From Limosilactobacillus equigenerosi DSM 18793 = JCM 14505 (GTDB lineage: Bacteria > Bacillota > Bacilli > Lactobacillales > Lactobacillaceae), in assembly GCF_001311375.1 (NCBI RefSeq), contig NZ_BBAS01000001.1:124001-188000 (forward strand): a stretch of DNA of 64,000 bases, in the 5' to 3' direction. The notes under the pieces were generated by a model, which did not search any database, had not been told where the DNA came from, and worked only from the letters and a program-made list of their open reading frames with translations. The position numbers and the translations under genes are program-made. Each line of letters opens with the position of its first letter. Position 1 is the first letter of the stretch. Shown one piece after another: positions 29,395 through 40,175 of this stretch.

Positions 29395-31770
29395 ATGCCC
29401 TATTACCAATTTGCCAAACAGTTAACCCCCATCAGCGATCCCGTCGCTGACCTCAAACGACTCCGCTTCATTACCGACGCTGACGTCAAACTTACTGATG
29501 CCAACCAACTATGGCGGCACTTATTGCAACGGGTCGCCGTCCATACCCCAACGGCTGCTAGTTTTGAAACTTGGCTGGGCCAATGGTTAGCCAATCCGAC
29601 TCTGGATTTAGCCACGTGGCTTAACCAAGCCACCCCCGTCACCAATACCATTTTTACCCGGGTGAGCTGTCAGTTACTCGGATTTGAACCGGGACGTGAC
29701 TTTGATTTAACTGATCCTAGTACCTTTTTGACCACTAGTAAATTAACCCTGCCCCTTGGTGATGAACCCCTCACGCCGTCCGCCCTGCTCACTAACTTCT
29801 TTTGGCTCTTACTCACCCGGGGAAAAAATGGTCAAACCTTACTTGACACTTTAACTGGGGAAGGCTATTTAGCATGGAGTTATGCGCTCCCGGCCACGCA
29901 AAAGCCCTTGCTCTTTAACGGTCAACCAACGGCCAATTTTGACCCTGCCCAGTTCATCAATGAAGTCGTCTTCGTTGAAACGGACGTGGATACGGATCAA
30001 GACGGTCACGCCGATTTAATTAAAGTTGAAATTACCCGGCCACTTGATTCTAACCAGGGCTTACAAATCCCGGCGATTTTCACCGCTAGTCCATATAATC
30101 AAGGAACCAACGATGAGTGGGGCGATGAATTAATGCACAACGTGGACCAACCATTAACCCACGTCAATCCTGATTACCAAGCCCCCCAAGAACCAGCGTT
30201 CGCCCCGCCAACAACGCACCAACGGGTCAACGGCACTCGTGAGCAAGCCACGGAAACATTCGCTAACACCCCACGCTACACGTTAAACGATTATCTCCTC
30301 GCGCGGGGATACGCGAGTGTGTACGCCGCTGGGATTGGCACCAAAGACTCTGACGGCCGCCAAACCTGTGGCTCACCTGAGCAAACCGCCGCGATGCAAG
30401 CCGTCGTCGAATGGTTACACGGTGATCGAACTGCCTTTACTGATCGCACCAGCGGCATTGCCATTCAAGCCAACTGGTGTAACGGCCGGGTCGCCATGAC
30501 GGGCCGGTCTTATTTAGGGACCCTAGCAACCGCTGTTGCTACGACTGGTGTACCTGGGCTGGCGGCCATTATCGCTGAAGCCGGCATTACGAATTGGTAT
30601 GATTACTACCGCGAAAACGGTCTCGTAATGGCTCCTGACACGTTCCAAGGTGAAGACGCCGATGTCCTCGCTGCTGAAACTTACAGCACCACCCGTAATC
30701 CCGCCCGCGCTTTAGCTGACCACGTAGCGAATGAAAATTACCTTGCTCAAATGCGACAAGCCCAAGACCGCACCACCGGCCAATATAATGCCTTTTGGGC
30801 AGCGCGCAATTACCATCCGCACTTATCCCAAATTAAAGCGGATGTCATGGTCGTCCATGGATTAAATGACTGGAATGTTAAGCCTAACCACGCCAAAGCA
30901 CTTTGGGAAGCGCTCCAAAAACTGCCGGGTGACCACAAACTGATCTTGCACCAAGGACAACATATTTATATCAATGCCTTTCCATCGCTTGATTTCAATG
31001 AAATGGTTAATTTATGGTTAGCCGAAAAATTGTGGCAATTTCCGAACCAAGCTGGTCAATTATTACCTGACCTTATTACCCAATCCAATCTAACGCCTGG
31101 CGTTTGGCAGCCAGTTTCAACCTGGCAAGCACCATTAATTCCAACTGCCCTTGGTCATCAAATGATTACTATTAATGACCAGCAAGCTGACGCTACCGCT
31201 ACGACTTGGCGCCACCAACCCCTAACTTGGTTTAACTCCCTGTTAAATGATACTGACCACCACTTTAGCTACCGCGTGACGATTCCCCGCCACGCTTCGT
31301 GGTTAGCCGGCACCCCTACCTTAACCGTTCGTCTTAAAAGTAATCACAACGTCGGCATGCTCAGTGCCTACTTAGTCGACCACGGTACCGCCAAGCGCCT
31401 CACTACTACGCCACAACTGATTAACCGCCACGGGCTTCAACTTGGCTATCATTGGCATACCGATGATTTGCGGGATTTCAAACTCCAAAACCAACCAACT
31501 GAACGCCACGTCATCGCGTTTGGCCATACCAATTTACAAAATCCCACTGGTCCAACTTCATTCCATGATTTACAAGCTGACGAATGGGTGACGATTACGA
31601 TGCCCTTACAACCTGTGATGCACGAACTAGCTGCCGACCATGAGTTAGAGTTAATCTTATTTGGTACCGACTATCGAATGTCATTTAGAGGCAACCAAGC
31701 GCTTACTTACACGATTGACCTCAGCCAAAGTAGTCTTGCCTTGCCATGGACCGATTTTAGCTTACAATAG
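29395..31770 (+). CDS. pepX: Xaa-Pro dipeptidyl-peptidase
   Basis: Serine exopeptidase that removes X-Pro dipeptides from casein-type peptides. 791 aa, intact. A helical N-terminal dimerisation domain (1-145) is followed by an alpha/beta-hydrolase domain with nucleophile Ser near 372 in GRSYLGT, a catalytic Asp region in VVHGLNDWNV and His in LHQGQHIY, then a C-terminal beta domain ending in TDFSLQ. Cytoplasmic, no signal peptide. It sits near a second proline peptidase at 31817. Confidence 0.95.
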   Translation: MPYYQFAKQLTPISDPVADLKRLRFITDADVKLTDANQLWRHLLQRVAVHTPTAASFETWLGQWLANPTLDLATWLNQATPVTNTIFTRVSCQLLGFEPGRDFDLTDPSTFLTTSKLTLPLGDEPLTPSALLTNFFWLLLTRGKNGQTLLDTLTGEGYLAWSYALPATQKPLLFNGQPTANFDPAQFINEVVFVETDVDTDQDGHADLIKVEITRPLDSNQGLQIPAIFTASPYNQGTNDEWGDELMHNVDQPLTHVNPDYQAPQEPAFAPPTTHQRVNGTREQATETFANTPRYTLNDYLLARGYASVYAAGIGTKDSDGRQTCGSPEQTAAMQAVVEWLHGDRTAFTDRTSGIAIQANWCNGRVAMTGRSYLGTLATAVATTGVPGLAAIIAEAGITNWYDYYRENGLVMAPDTFQGEDADVLAAETYSTTRNPARALADHVANENYLAQMRQAQDRTTGQYNAFWAARNYHPHLSQIKADVMVVHGLNDWNVKPNHAKALWEALQKLPGDHKLILHQGQHIYINAFPSLDFNEMVNLWLAEKLWQFPNQAGQLLPDLITQSNLTPGVWQPVSTWQAPLIPTALGHQMITINDQQADATATTWRHQPLTWFNSLLNDTDHHFSYRVTIPRHASWLAGTPTLTVRLKSNHNVGMLSAYLVDHGTAKRLTTTPQLINRHGLQLGYHWHTDDLRDFKLQNQPTERHVIAFGHTNLQNPTGPTSFHDLQADEWVTITMPLQPVMHELAADHELELILFGTDYRMSFRGNQALTYTIDLSQSSLALPWTDFSLQ

Positions 31771-31816
31771 TAATAGATGTGAAAACGAATTCAACATCAC
31801 GAGGAGGAATAACTTT

Positions 31817-32721
31817 ATGAAACAAGGAACAACCATTTTAACGTTAGATAACGGGTACCATTTATGGACCAACACCCAAGGAACAGGAGATATTCACTTA
31901 CTCGCTTTACACGGTGGTCCCGGTGGTAACCACGAATACTGGGAAGACACGGCGGCCCAATTAAAGAAGCAAGGATTAAACGTCCAAGTTCACATGTACG
32001 ATCAATTGGGTTCATTATATTCCGACCAACCCGATTACTCCGACCCTAAGAACAAAGAAAAGTTCTTAACGTACGAATACTTCTTAGATGAAGTTGAAGA
32101 AGTTCGCCAAAAGCTCGGCATCGATAACTTCTACTTAATCGGGCAAAGCTGGGGTGGTTTACTCGTCCAAGAATACGCCGTTAAGTATGGTCAACACTTA
32201 AAAGGCGCTATCATTTCATCAATGGTCGATGAAATTGACGAATACGTTACGAACATTAACCGAGTCCGGGAAGCCACGTTACCGGCTGAAGAAGTGGCCT
32301 TCATGAAGGAATGCGAAGCCAACAACGACTACGATAACGATCGGTACCAAAAGAACGTGCAAATTTTAAACGAAGAATTCGTTGACCGCAAACAACCATC
32401 CAAGTTATACCACTTAATGGATCTTGGTGGCACGGCAACTTACAATGAATTCCAAGGGGATAATGAATTTGTGATTACCGGGAAATTAAAGGACTGGCAC
32501 TTCCGGGATCAATTACCAAAGATTACGATGCCAACCTCTTAACGTTCGGGGAACACGAAACGATGCCGTTAGATACCGCTAAGACGATGGCTGACTTAAT
32601 CCCTAACTCACGCTTAGTAACCACGCCTGATGGTGGTCACCACCACATGGTTGACAACCCTGATGTCTACTACAAACACTTAGCTGACTTTATTAAGGAT
32701 GTTGAAAACGGTCAATTTTAA
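31817..32721 (+). CDS. pip: proline iminopeptidase (frameshifted)
   Basis: Alpha/beta hydrolase releasing N-terminal proline. HGGPGGNHEYW (oxyanion), GQSWGG with nucleophile Ser, and after the frame break FGEHETMP (Asp region) and GGHHHMVDNP with the catalytic His. One base, probably a C in ACC(C)TC, is missing near 32533; repair gives 301 aa. ATG 31817 follows GAGGAGG; the longer upstream frame overlaps pepX and is not real. Confidence 0.9.
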
Positions 32722-32750
32722 ACCACTAACGCACCCCACGGGAGATTTCC

Positions 32751-33389
32751 ATGAAGTACTTAATTTTTGATGTCGACGGCACGTTAATTGATACCAAACA
32801 AATGTATATGCCTGCGATGATTGAGGCCCTCGCTGAATTTGGTTACCATTACGACGCTGAAACCAGTGCTAAATATCAACGTGAATTATTCGGGATTACA
32901 GGTTATGATTCATTATTACGAATTGGCATTGATGAAGCTCAAATCCCCCAAATTCTTAAGCGGTGGAATGAACTAACAATTCCCCGTCAACACTTAGTCA
33001 CGGCCTTTGACCAAATTCCGGAAACAATTTCAAAATTAGCAACCCGCGATGACATCAAGTTGGCGATTGCCACGTCCAAAACCACCCCAGAAATTACTGA
33101 TTTTAAGGGACAATTCACTTGGGCCGGTCACTTTAATGTAATTATTGGTGCGGATGATACTAAGGAACACAAACCAAATCCCGAACCACTTTTAACGGCC
33201 CTGCACAGCCTAGACCCAACTGCATCAGTGGATGACGCTTACTACATCGGTGATACCAATCACGATTTAGAAGCTGCCCACAATGCTGGGATGCACTTCG
33301 CCGGGGCGCTGTATGGTTCGGCAATGCCGGAAAAATTAGCTACGGCTGAAGTTAAATTAACGACCCCGAATGATTTACTGCAACTTTAA
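32751..33389 (+). CDS. HAD-superfamily phosphatase (phosphoglycolate phosphatase-like)
   Basis: 212 aa. HAD motif I DVDGTLIDT (nucleophile Asp), motif II near ATSKTT, motif III Lys in KEHKPNPEP and motif IV YYIGDTNHD. It has the helical cap of subfamily I phosphatases such as PgmB or Gph. Substrate unknown. GGGAG precedes ATG 32751. Confidence 0.85.
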   Translation: MKYLIFDVDGTLIDTKQMYMPAMIEALAEFGYHYDAETSAKYQRELFGITGYDSLLRIGIDEAQIPQILKRWNELTIPRQHLVTAFDQIPETISKLATRDDIKLAIATSKTTPEITDFKGQFTWAGHFNVIIGADDTKEHKPNPEPLLTALHSLDPTASVDDAYYIGDTNHDLEAAHNAGMHFAGALYGSAMPEKLATAEVKLTTPNDLLQL

Positions 33390-33456
33390 TTACATTTCGG
33401 TTGCAAATTAACTCTTTTATTGCCCTCCTTCCCGTGCGCTTGTTAAAATTAATAAC

Positions 33457-34080
33457 ATGAAAAAGAAAAGATTCAGTTTAATTATTTCGGACATAATTGC
33501 TTTAGCACTGGTTACCTTAGCAATGGGTTATCTCCATGTGTTAACCCACTCTGATAGCCAAACCACTACTACCAAAATGTCCTCCAAACACCATAACGTT
33601 ACTAAACAAGCCCACTCTAAGCATCAGCAACACCCTGCCGTTGATTGGCGCGCCCCCTCAGAAACGAATCCTTATCCAAATTTGACCAGCGTGCGAAATT
33701 TATGGATTAAAGTTTCCATTGCGCAACAACGCGTGTTCATTATGGATGGTGAACAAGTCTTGTACACCATGCTTTGTTCAACGGGAGCCAAGACGACACC
33801 TACACCAACCGGGACTTTCCATATCCAAGCCGAACGGGGACCGGAATTTTATAACAAAAAAAGTAAAGAAGGCGCCAAAAATTATGTCTCCTTTAAGGAT
33901 CACGGTGTTTACTTATTCCATTCAGTTCCAACGGATAAAAAGGGAAACTTTATCGCAAGCGAAGCCAATGAGCTTGGCCATACCGCCAACTCCCATGGAT
34001 GTGTACGGTTAAGTGTCGCTGATTCAGAATGGTTTTATAATAGTATCCCGGAAGGAACTAAGGTTGTAATTGAAAAATAG
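33457..34080 (+). CDS. L,D-transpeptidase (YkuD domain)
   Basis: Cell-wall cross-linking or modifying enzyme, 207 aa, with one N-terminal membrane anchor (DIIALALVTLAMGYL), a His/Lys/Gln-rich linker (40-65) and a YkuD domain. The catalytic Cys lies in SHGCVRLS, with the upstream His in FKDHGVYLFHSVP. An in-frame seven-A run at 33856-33862 is correct here. The stop TAG (34078-34080) overlaps the first two bases of a hairpin element. Confidence 0.9.
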   Translation: MKKKRFSLIISDIIALALVTLAMGYLHVLTHSDSQTTTTKMSSKHHNVTKQAHSKHQQHPAVDWRAPSETNPYPNLTSVRNLWIKVSIAQQRVFIMDGEQVLYTMLCSTGAKTTPTPTGTFHIQAERGPEFYNKKSKEGAKNYVSFKDHGVYLFHSVPTDKKGNFIASEANELGHTANSHGCVRLSVADSEWFYNSIPEGTKVVIEK

Positions 34081-34515
34081 GTCGTAAGCCACGCATCAAG
34101 GAAGCCGCGACCTAACGTAGACAAGGCGTTGGCACTAGCTATGCTAGGGTCGGCGCCTTTGTCATAGTTAGGCACTAGGCTTCCGCGTGGCGAACGTAGT
34201 TACAAATAGGTCGTGAGCCGAGCGTTAAAAGCGACGTTTGGCTGACTTTGAAACGGGCCTTGACGTGGCAACACGTCAGGGTTCGTTTTCAGTTAGTCCT
34301 AGTCGCTTGCTCGGTGAACGTAGTTAATAATTAGGTCGCGAACCCAGCGTAAAAGACGCCGGTAGGCTAAGCGCAAAATAGGGGTTGACGTGGCACACGT
34401 CGGAGCCTATTTTTGCTTAGTCCTAGGCGTCTGCTGGGTGAGCGAAGTTACAAGGTTGCCGTAGAAGATAGTTCGGTGGTTGTCCGCCGAACGTAGTTAA
34501 TATCCAGGTCGCGAG
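34079..34515 (+). repeat. hairpin-element array 2 (B, C, C')
   Basis: Full copies: type B 34079-34202, type C 34208-34326 and variant C' 34333-34450. A type D 3' half lies at 34451-34499, and a lone start AGGTCGCGAG at 34506-34515 abuts the terminator of the convergent nrnA gene. The first copy shares AG with the stop codon TAG of the L,D-transpeptidase. C' differs from C through most of its stem, yet pairs just as well (CCCAGC/GCTGGG against CCGAGC/GCTCGG). Confidence 0.88.
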
Positions 34516-34517
34516 AC

Positions 34518-34565
34518 AAAAAAACAGGAGCTCCCCCCAGTAATGCGGGAAGTGAGCTCCTGTTT
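34518..34565. terminator. bidirectional terminator
   Basis: AAAACAGGAGCTC...GAGCTCCTGTTTT with G/C-rich inner pairing (CCC/GGG). It closes nrnA on minus and array 2 on plus. Confidence 0.85.
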
Positions 34566-34578
34566 TCATTTGGCTAAT

Positions 34579-35639
34579 TTATTTATCTTGCATCAGTTGA
34601 GCTAAGGCCGCAAACGGTGAATCAAAATCATCATCGTCAGCAGCAGTTGCCGCCCCGGCTTGATGAGCAGCAACTTGTTCTTGCAAGTGGCTCACTAATG
34701 CTTGTTCTCCAGCCGTAATTAAGTTGAAATCAATGCGGGCCCCAGCCGCTTCCGCATGGCCGCCGCCACCAAAATAGGTTTCAGCTACTTCAGCCACATC
34801 AAGTTCGCCATTACTGCGCAAAGACAAACTCGTTGGACCGGCTACCATTACCGCTTTCACATTTGGGTGTTCCGCTAAGGTCCGGTGACCAAGGTCTGAT
34901 TTATAGCTGTCCGCATACACTAGCGCCCAGGGTTGACCAGCCAATTCAAATTCAACGACATCTTTTAAGTGATGTTTCAAATATTGTTCCCGGCGTTGGT
35001 TCAACGTCTCAATTAACAATTGATTTTGGGTCCGGTAACTAGTCCAATCAGTTGCCAAACAAGCGGTCACAAATTGGGCTGACACATCTAACGGGTAGAA
35101 CCAGAACAATTGATCTAATTCATCCGCCATTTGGCGCATCGAGGCTGGCATGTCAGCCTCATTTTGCCAATCCCACGTATCGTAAGCCCGAATTGCTTCC
35201 ACCATTGGGCTAAGGCAGCATGCCGTGCCGGCGTTAGGTTAGCTCCCCAAGCTTCTTGTTGCACCCAATCCCAAACAATACTGGTGGCACTGGCATTTCC
35301 TGGTGTCGTCGGGTTAATTACATTCGCTGCGTGTTGTGCGCGTAATTCAGCTTCACTATCATGATGATCAAAAATTAACCAATGATTAGCAAACTGTTGA
35401 TCAAGCTGTTGAAACGTATATTCATGATCCGGGGTCATATCCATAATATAAACATCCGTCACCAATTGACTTTCCGGACTCCCTAACCAGCGCCCTAAGA
35501 CTTCATCAACTCGTCCGGCGCCAATCGTTTCAATTTGATACGTGATATCTTGCGCTAATTCTTGTTGGATTTGTGCTAGTAAATATGCCCCAAAGCCATC
35601 TAAATCATTGTGTGAAAAGATTTTTACAACTTGACTCAT
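34579..35639 (-). CDS. DHH-family phosphoesterase, NrnA-like (frameshifted)
   Basis: Phosphoesterase of the oligoribonuclease/pAp phosphatase/cyclic-dinucleotide hydrolase group. The first frame has SHNDLDGFGAYL and the DHH motif FDHHDSEAE; the second has the DHHA1 motif GGGGHAEAAGARI near the C-terminus. One A is missing in CAAATGG (about 35203); repair gives 353 aa. It begins immediately after the ABC-F stop in the same direction and is likely cotranscribed. Confidence 0.82.
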
Positions 35640-35640
35640 C

Positions 35641-37192
35641 TTAATTTCCGCCTTTCAAACTTAATTTTTCAACGTCGAGTTCTTTATCAAACCACCCATC
35701 CGCAAAACTCGCCTCGTGACTAACGACAATGACGTTGCCTGGAAATTTAGTTAAGGCGGTCTTTAACGCTTCTTTCGTTGGTTCATCTAAGTGATTCGTC
35801 GGTTCGTCCATCACTAAGAAATTGGCGGGCGTTAATTCTAGCATGGCTAGTTTAACTTTCGTTTGTTCACCCCCGGATAATAAATTCAGCGGTTTCATCG
35901 TATTGGCCGCATTAATCCCGGCCCGGGCTAAGCGTTGCCGAATCGTTTTGGGTAATAAAGTGGGAAAGGCATTTTGAATCGTTTGCAGCGGTGTCAAACT
36001 GGGATCATCCCAAATTAAATCCTGATCAAAGTAATTCACCACTACCGACGGGGAAAACTTTGCTTCACCGCCCAAGGATGGAATCACCCCTAAAATCGAT
36101 TTAATTAACGTTGACTTCCCGACCCCATTAAATCCCTTTAAGCGTAATTTTTCGCCACTACTTAACGTAAACGAAACTGGATTTAACAACGGGTGCGTAT
36201 ACCCCGCGGATAATTCACTCACTTTTAAGGCATTCGCCGAAGCTGAGGCAACATATGGAAATTCAAAATGCGCCGGTAAATTATCACTCGGTGGATCAAT
36301 CCGTTCCATCCGCGCTAACATTTTCTCCCGCGATTTGGCCATCGTCGACTTTGATCCCGCTTTGTTTTTCCGGATAAACCGTTCAGCCCGATCAATTACT
36401 TCTTGTTGCTTCGCGTATTCTCGCGCTTGTTGTTCTTGCCGTTCCCGTTTTTGGCGCATCGCTTGTTGGAAACTCCCGCGATATTTCGTGATTTTTCCAA
36501 AGGCCACGTCACAGATGGTGTTCGTGACTTGTTCTAAGAAATCATAGTCATGCGAAATCACCATCGCCGCCCCCGGATATTCATTTAAATAACTAATCAA
36601 CCAATCGATATGCGCCGTATCTAAATAGTTCGTCGGTTCATCGAGTAAAATCACATCCGGGTCTTCCAGAAGCATCTTCGCCAAAATCACTTTCGAGCGT
36701 TGTCCCCCACTCATTTCACTCACCATGTGATCATTACCAAGTGCATCAAGCCCTAGTCCAGTCATCACTTGTTCAATCCGGGTATCTAATTCATAGTAAT
36801 TCTTCGCATCTAATTCAGCTTGTAATTGCCCTGCCCGCGCCAGCTTTTTATCATCTAAGTCCGTTGCGTATTCAGTATACAATTGACCCATTAGCTCATT
36901 TTTGGCGTCCAATTCGGCAAACGCCGAGCGCAAATACTGAATTAACGTCATCCCCGCCGGAATTTCAACATATTGATCTAAGTAGCCAATTTTAGTATTT
37001 TTTTTGCCACGTAATCGTCCCTTCAACGGCTAGTAACTGTCCTATTAAAATTTTAATTAGCGTTGATTTACCGGCCCCATTTTCGCCGACAATCCCCATA
37101 TGTTCGCCCCGCTCTAATTGAAAGCTGGCCGCTTGGTAGAGTTGCTTATCCGCAAAACTCATTGATAAATTTTTGACATCTAATATTGCCAT
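35641..37192 (-). CDS. ABC-F family ATPase (frameshifted)
   Basis: Soluble duplicated ABC protein acting on ribosomes, with no membrane domain. First cassette: Walker [10 protein letters not shown], signature SGGQRSKV, Walker [13 protein letters not shown]. Second: GFNGVGKST, signature [19 protein letters not shown] 60-80 residue linker rich in Arg/Gln lies between them. The eight-T run at 36998-37005 should be seven; repair ([13 protein letters not shown]) gives 516 aa. It may be a translation factor or a mild antibiotic-resistance protein; the subfamily was not resolved. Confidence 0.87.
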
Positions 37193-37307
37193 GCCTAAAA
37201 GTTCCTTTCTACTGTTCCATCATCATTCGATTTTACCACGTTTTACTTGCACGACTGGTTCAACCACCCTTAAAATAGTTTAGTTAAGATTTCTTAAGGA
37301 GCTTCTT

Positions 37308-38626
37308 ATGGATCATTTATTTGAACATACTTCAATCAAAAAAGCCTACTTTACCTTGGCGTTGCCGGTCGTATTAAGTATGATTGTCAATTTAGTTTAC
37401 AACATGGTTGATACTTTTTTCGTTTCCCAAACCCAAAATCCCGCGTTAGTGGCGGGGGTTTCCCAAAGCGCCCCTATTTTCACCTTCTTAATTGCCCTTG
37501 GTGATATCTTTGGCCTCGGGGGGAGCTCGGTAATTTCTCGCTTATTCGGAAATAAAAAAATTCAAAACCGGGCGTAACGTCAGTGGATTTGCTTTCTACG
37601 GAGCCTTGTTCACTGGGATAATCACGGCCATTATTTTATTAATTGCCCGAACACCACTTCTTCATTTACTCGGGGCCTCACCAACAACTTGGCAATACGC
37701 CAGTCAATACTACACCATTTTAGTATTCGGGGCACCCGCGATTGTCTTCAGTTTAGCGCCCAGTAATATTTTACGGACAGAAGGGCTCGCAGTTTCGTCG
37801 ATGAAAGCCAGTGTGATTGGGACCGTCACGAACATCATTCTTGACCCCATCTTTATTTCTGGCTTTCACTGGGGCGCCGCGGGAGCAGCTGGTGCAACCG
37901 TTTTGAGCCAAATCATTTCTGCCTTAATGTTAGCCTACTATACTGGCGTTAAAAGCCAACGCCTCACGGTTTCCATTCGTGAAACGAAAATTAGTCGCCA
38001 CCTGCAACGTGAAATTTTAGCAATTGGGATTCCGGCTTCGATTACTAACATTATGATTACCTTCGCTACCGCCGTCACCAATAACTTCTTAATTCAATAC
38101 GGGGCGGATAGCGTCGCCGCGATGGGCATTGCGACGAAAATTAGTATGATTATTAATTTAATTTTCGTCGGTTTCGCCTTCGGGGCCCAACCATTAATTG
38201 GTTATACTTATGGTGCCAAAGATGCGCAACGTTTCCGAGCCGTCGTCAAGTTTGATTTACAAGTCATTATTAGTTTCTCACTATTGATGACCCTCGTCAT
38301 TTGGCTCCTCGCCCCCTGGTTAATGAGCCAATTCCTACATGATTCGGTAATTATCGCCAAGGGAACCACGATGATTCGCTGGCTGGTTAGTTCTTCCGTT
38401 TTTGCCGGAATTATCTTAGTCTTTACCACGATTTTCCAATCCTTAGGTAAAGCACAACCCGCCGGCTGGTTATCAATTTCACGCCAAGGAATTATCTTCG
38501 TCATCGTGATCGTCATCGCCCACGCTTTCTTCGGCTACCAAGCGTGATTATGGCCCAATGCTTGGCTGATATTTTAACGGCCTTATTAGCTTATTATTCT
38601 GGCTAAAATACCAACCCAAATTCTAA
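37308..38626 (+). CDS. MATE-family multidrug exporter (three frameshifts)
   Basis: Cation-coupled drug efflux pump with twelve membrane helices. The start ALPVVLSMIVNLVYNMVDTFFVSQ is typical. Breaks: a seven-A run at 37554-37560 (six gives GNKKFKTGRNVSGF), a missing G near 38545 (FGYQAVIMAQ), and a missing T near 38598 that would extend the end to LKYQPKF. Repair gives 439 aa. AAGGAG precedes ATG 37308. Confidence 0.85.
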
Positions 38627-38633
38627 CCACATC

Positions 38634-38667
38634 AAAAGGCGCCCGCTTCCGCGAGGCGCCCTTTTTA
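38634..38667. terminator. bidirectional terminator
   Basis: AAAAGGCGCC, loop, GGCGCCCTTTTT between two convergent genes. Confidence 0.8.
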
Positions 38668-38679
38668 ATCTCAAGTAAA

Positions 38680-39720
38680 TTAATCTGAAACTACTAAGTA
38701 CGACTTAATGGTTTCCCGCTTATCCATTGCTTGGTAAGCCGCATCCACATCGTCTAAAGCAAACGTCTTCGTAAAGACCTTTCCGGGGTTAATTTGACCA
38801 TCTAAGACCGCCTTTAATAATCCGCCCTTCACGTAAGTCGTAACGGAAGCTGGACCCCCAGCAATCTTCACGTTCCGGTAGAAGCTTTCCGCTGGGTTCA
38901 TGTTGGCCATATGTGGTAACCCAACCCGGCCAATCGTCCCACCAGGACGCACGACAGCCATCGCTTGCGCCGTTGAACTTTCCGCTCCGACACATTCTAA
39001 GACCGCATCAGCTCCGGTGCCACCAGTTAAGTCAAGGACTTGCTTAATCCCGGATTCGCCCCGATCAGCCACGACATCCGTTGCCCCAAATTCACGAGCC
39101 AACTTTTGCCGATCTTCATGCCGCGACATAATAATGATTTGCGCGGCCCCCAACATTTTGGCTGAAAGTACCGCACATAAACCAACGGCCCCATCACCAA
39201 CGACTACGACCTTATCACCACGCTTAACATCCGCCGTCTTGGCTGCATGATAACCAGTTGGCATCACGTCAGATAAGGTTAATAAGGACTTGAGCATCCC
39301 TTCTGAATAATCACCTGGTTGACCCGGCACCTTAATTAGTGACCATTGGGCATGTTGGTAACGCATGTATTCCGCTTGCGCATCATTTGAGAAATTATCT
39401 TGGTGATTTAAACAGCCACCATCAAACCCGTTGATACAAGCAGCACAGTGTCCACAACCATGCGTGAACGGTGCGATTACAAAGTCACCCGGCTTAACGG
39501 TCGTAATGTCATCGCCGACTTCTTCAACAATCGCAATTGCTTCGTGGCCTGAGTTATGCCCTTCGGCAACGTGGTCAATCCCCCGGTAGTTCCAAAGATC
39601 AGACCCACACACACATGCCCGGACAATGTGTAAAATCACATCATCACTCGCTTGTAGCGTTGGCTTAGCAACTTCATTTAATTTAACTTCTTCGGCTTTC
39701 ACCATTCCTGTTAATTTCAT
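38680..39720 (-). CDS. zinc-dependent alcohol dehydrogenase (MDR family)
   Basis: 346-aa medium-chain oxidoreductase. Catalytic zinc region CGSDLWNYRG and GHEAIAIVEEVG; structural zinc lobe CGHCAACINGFDGGC; NAD(P)-binding VVVGDGAVGLCAVLSAK; TGGTGADAVLECVG. It resembles threonine/sorbitol-type dehydrogenases acting on secondary alcohols; substrate unknown. Intact single gene; AAGGAG lies before ATG 39720. Confidence 0.87.
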   Translation of the reverse strand: MKLTGMVKAEEVKLNEVAKPTLQASDDVILHIVRACVCGSDLWNYRGIDHVAEGHNSGHEAIAIVEEVGDDITTVKPGDFVIAPFTHGCGHCAACINGFDGGCLNHQDNFSNDAQAEYMRYQHAQWSLIKVPGQPGDYSEGMLKSLLTLSDVMPTGYHAAKTADVKRGDKVVVVGDGAVGLCAVLSAKMLGAAQIIIMSRHEDRQKLAREFGATDVVADRGESGIKQVLDLTGGTGADAVLECVGAESSTAQAMAVVRPGGTIGRVGLPHMANMNPAESFYRNVKIAGGPASVTTYVKGGLLKAVLDGQINPGKVFTKTFALDDVDAAYQAMDKRETIKSYLVVSD

Positions 39721-39857
39721 TGGTTATTCGCTCCTTTTGATTAATCGGGTTTATTCTGACGCTGTGTCATCGATTAAATCTTAGTCCTTTACTTACTAAA
39801 AGTCAAATAATTAGTAAAAACCACCGCAGCGCCTCGCACTCCAGTGGTTGTGAAATC

Positions 39858-40175
39858 TTATTCAGCTAATTTACGGTCTAAGTAGTGAGACAATTGTTGA
39901 TAATCATACAACCCCGTCACCTTTTCTTTGGCTACCCCATCCCGGAATAAAACCAAACTCGGCATACTCATCACCTTATATGCTTGCGGAATCGTATTGT
40001 CTTGATCAACATCGTATTGTAAAAATTTAACCCGATCGCCATATTCTGCTTCTAACTTGGCTAAGACTGGGGCCATCGTTTTACAAGGACCACACCAATC
40101 CGCCCAAAAATCGACTAACGTCAGTGGTCCGTCAAGATGATCATGAAAATCAGTCGGCGTTAATGCTTGAGCCAT
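39858..40175 (-). CDS. trxA: thioredoxin
   Basis: 105-aa dithiol reductant with active site WADWCGPCK (about residues 25-33), cis-Pro in MSMPSLVLF and the expected length. It overlaps the TerC gene upstream by 26 bases, so the two are translationally coupled. A paralogue of the housekeeping thioredoxin is possible. Confidence 0.92.
   Translation of the reverse strand: MAQALTPTDFHDHLDGPLTLVDFWADWCGPCKTMAPVLAKLEAEYGDRVKFLQYDVDQDNTIPQAYKVMSMPSLVLFRDGVAKEKVTGLYDYQQLSHYLDRKLAE

Noticed and set aside
31661-31816. Longer N-terminus for the proline iminopeptidase
   Set aside because: It overlaps pepX, lacks similarity, and the GAGGAGG before ATG 31817 marks the true start.
34079-34515. Array looked at first like a CRISPR
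   Set aside because: Units are about 120 bp, self-complementary, of different types, with only 5-7 bp between them; no spacers of uniform size and no cas genes.
39817-39852. Possible terminator downstream of thioredoxin (AACCAC...GTGGTT)
   Set aside because: Only six pairs with a 19-base loop; left out as unsupported.
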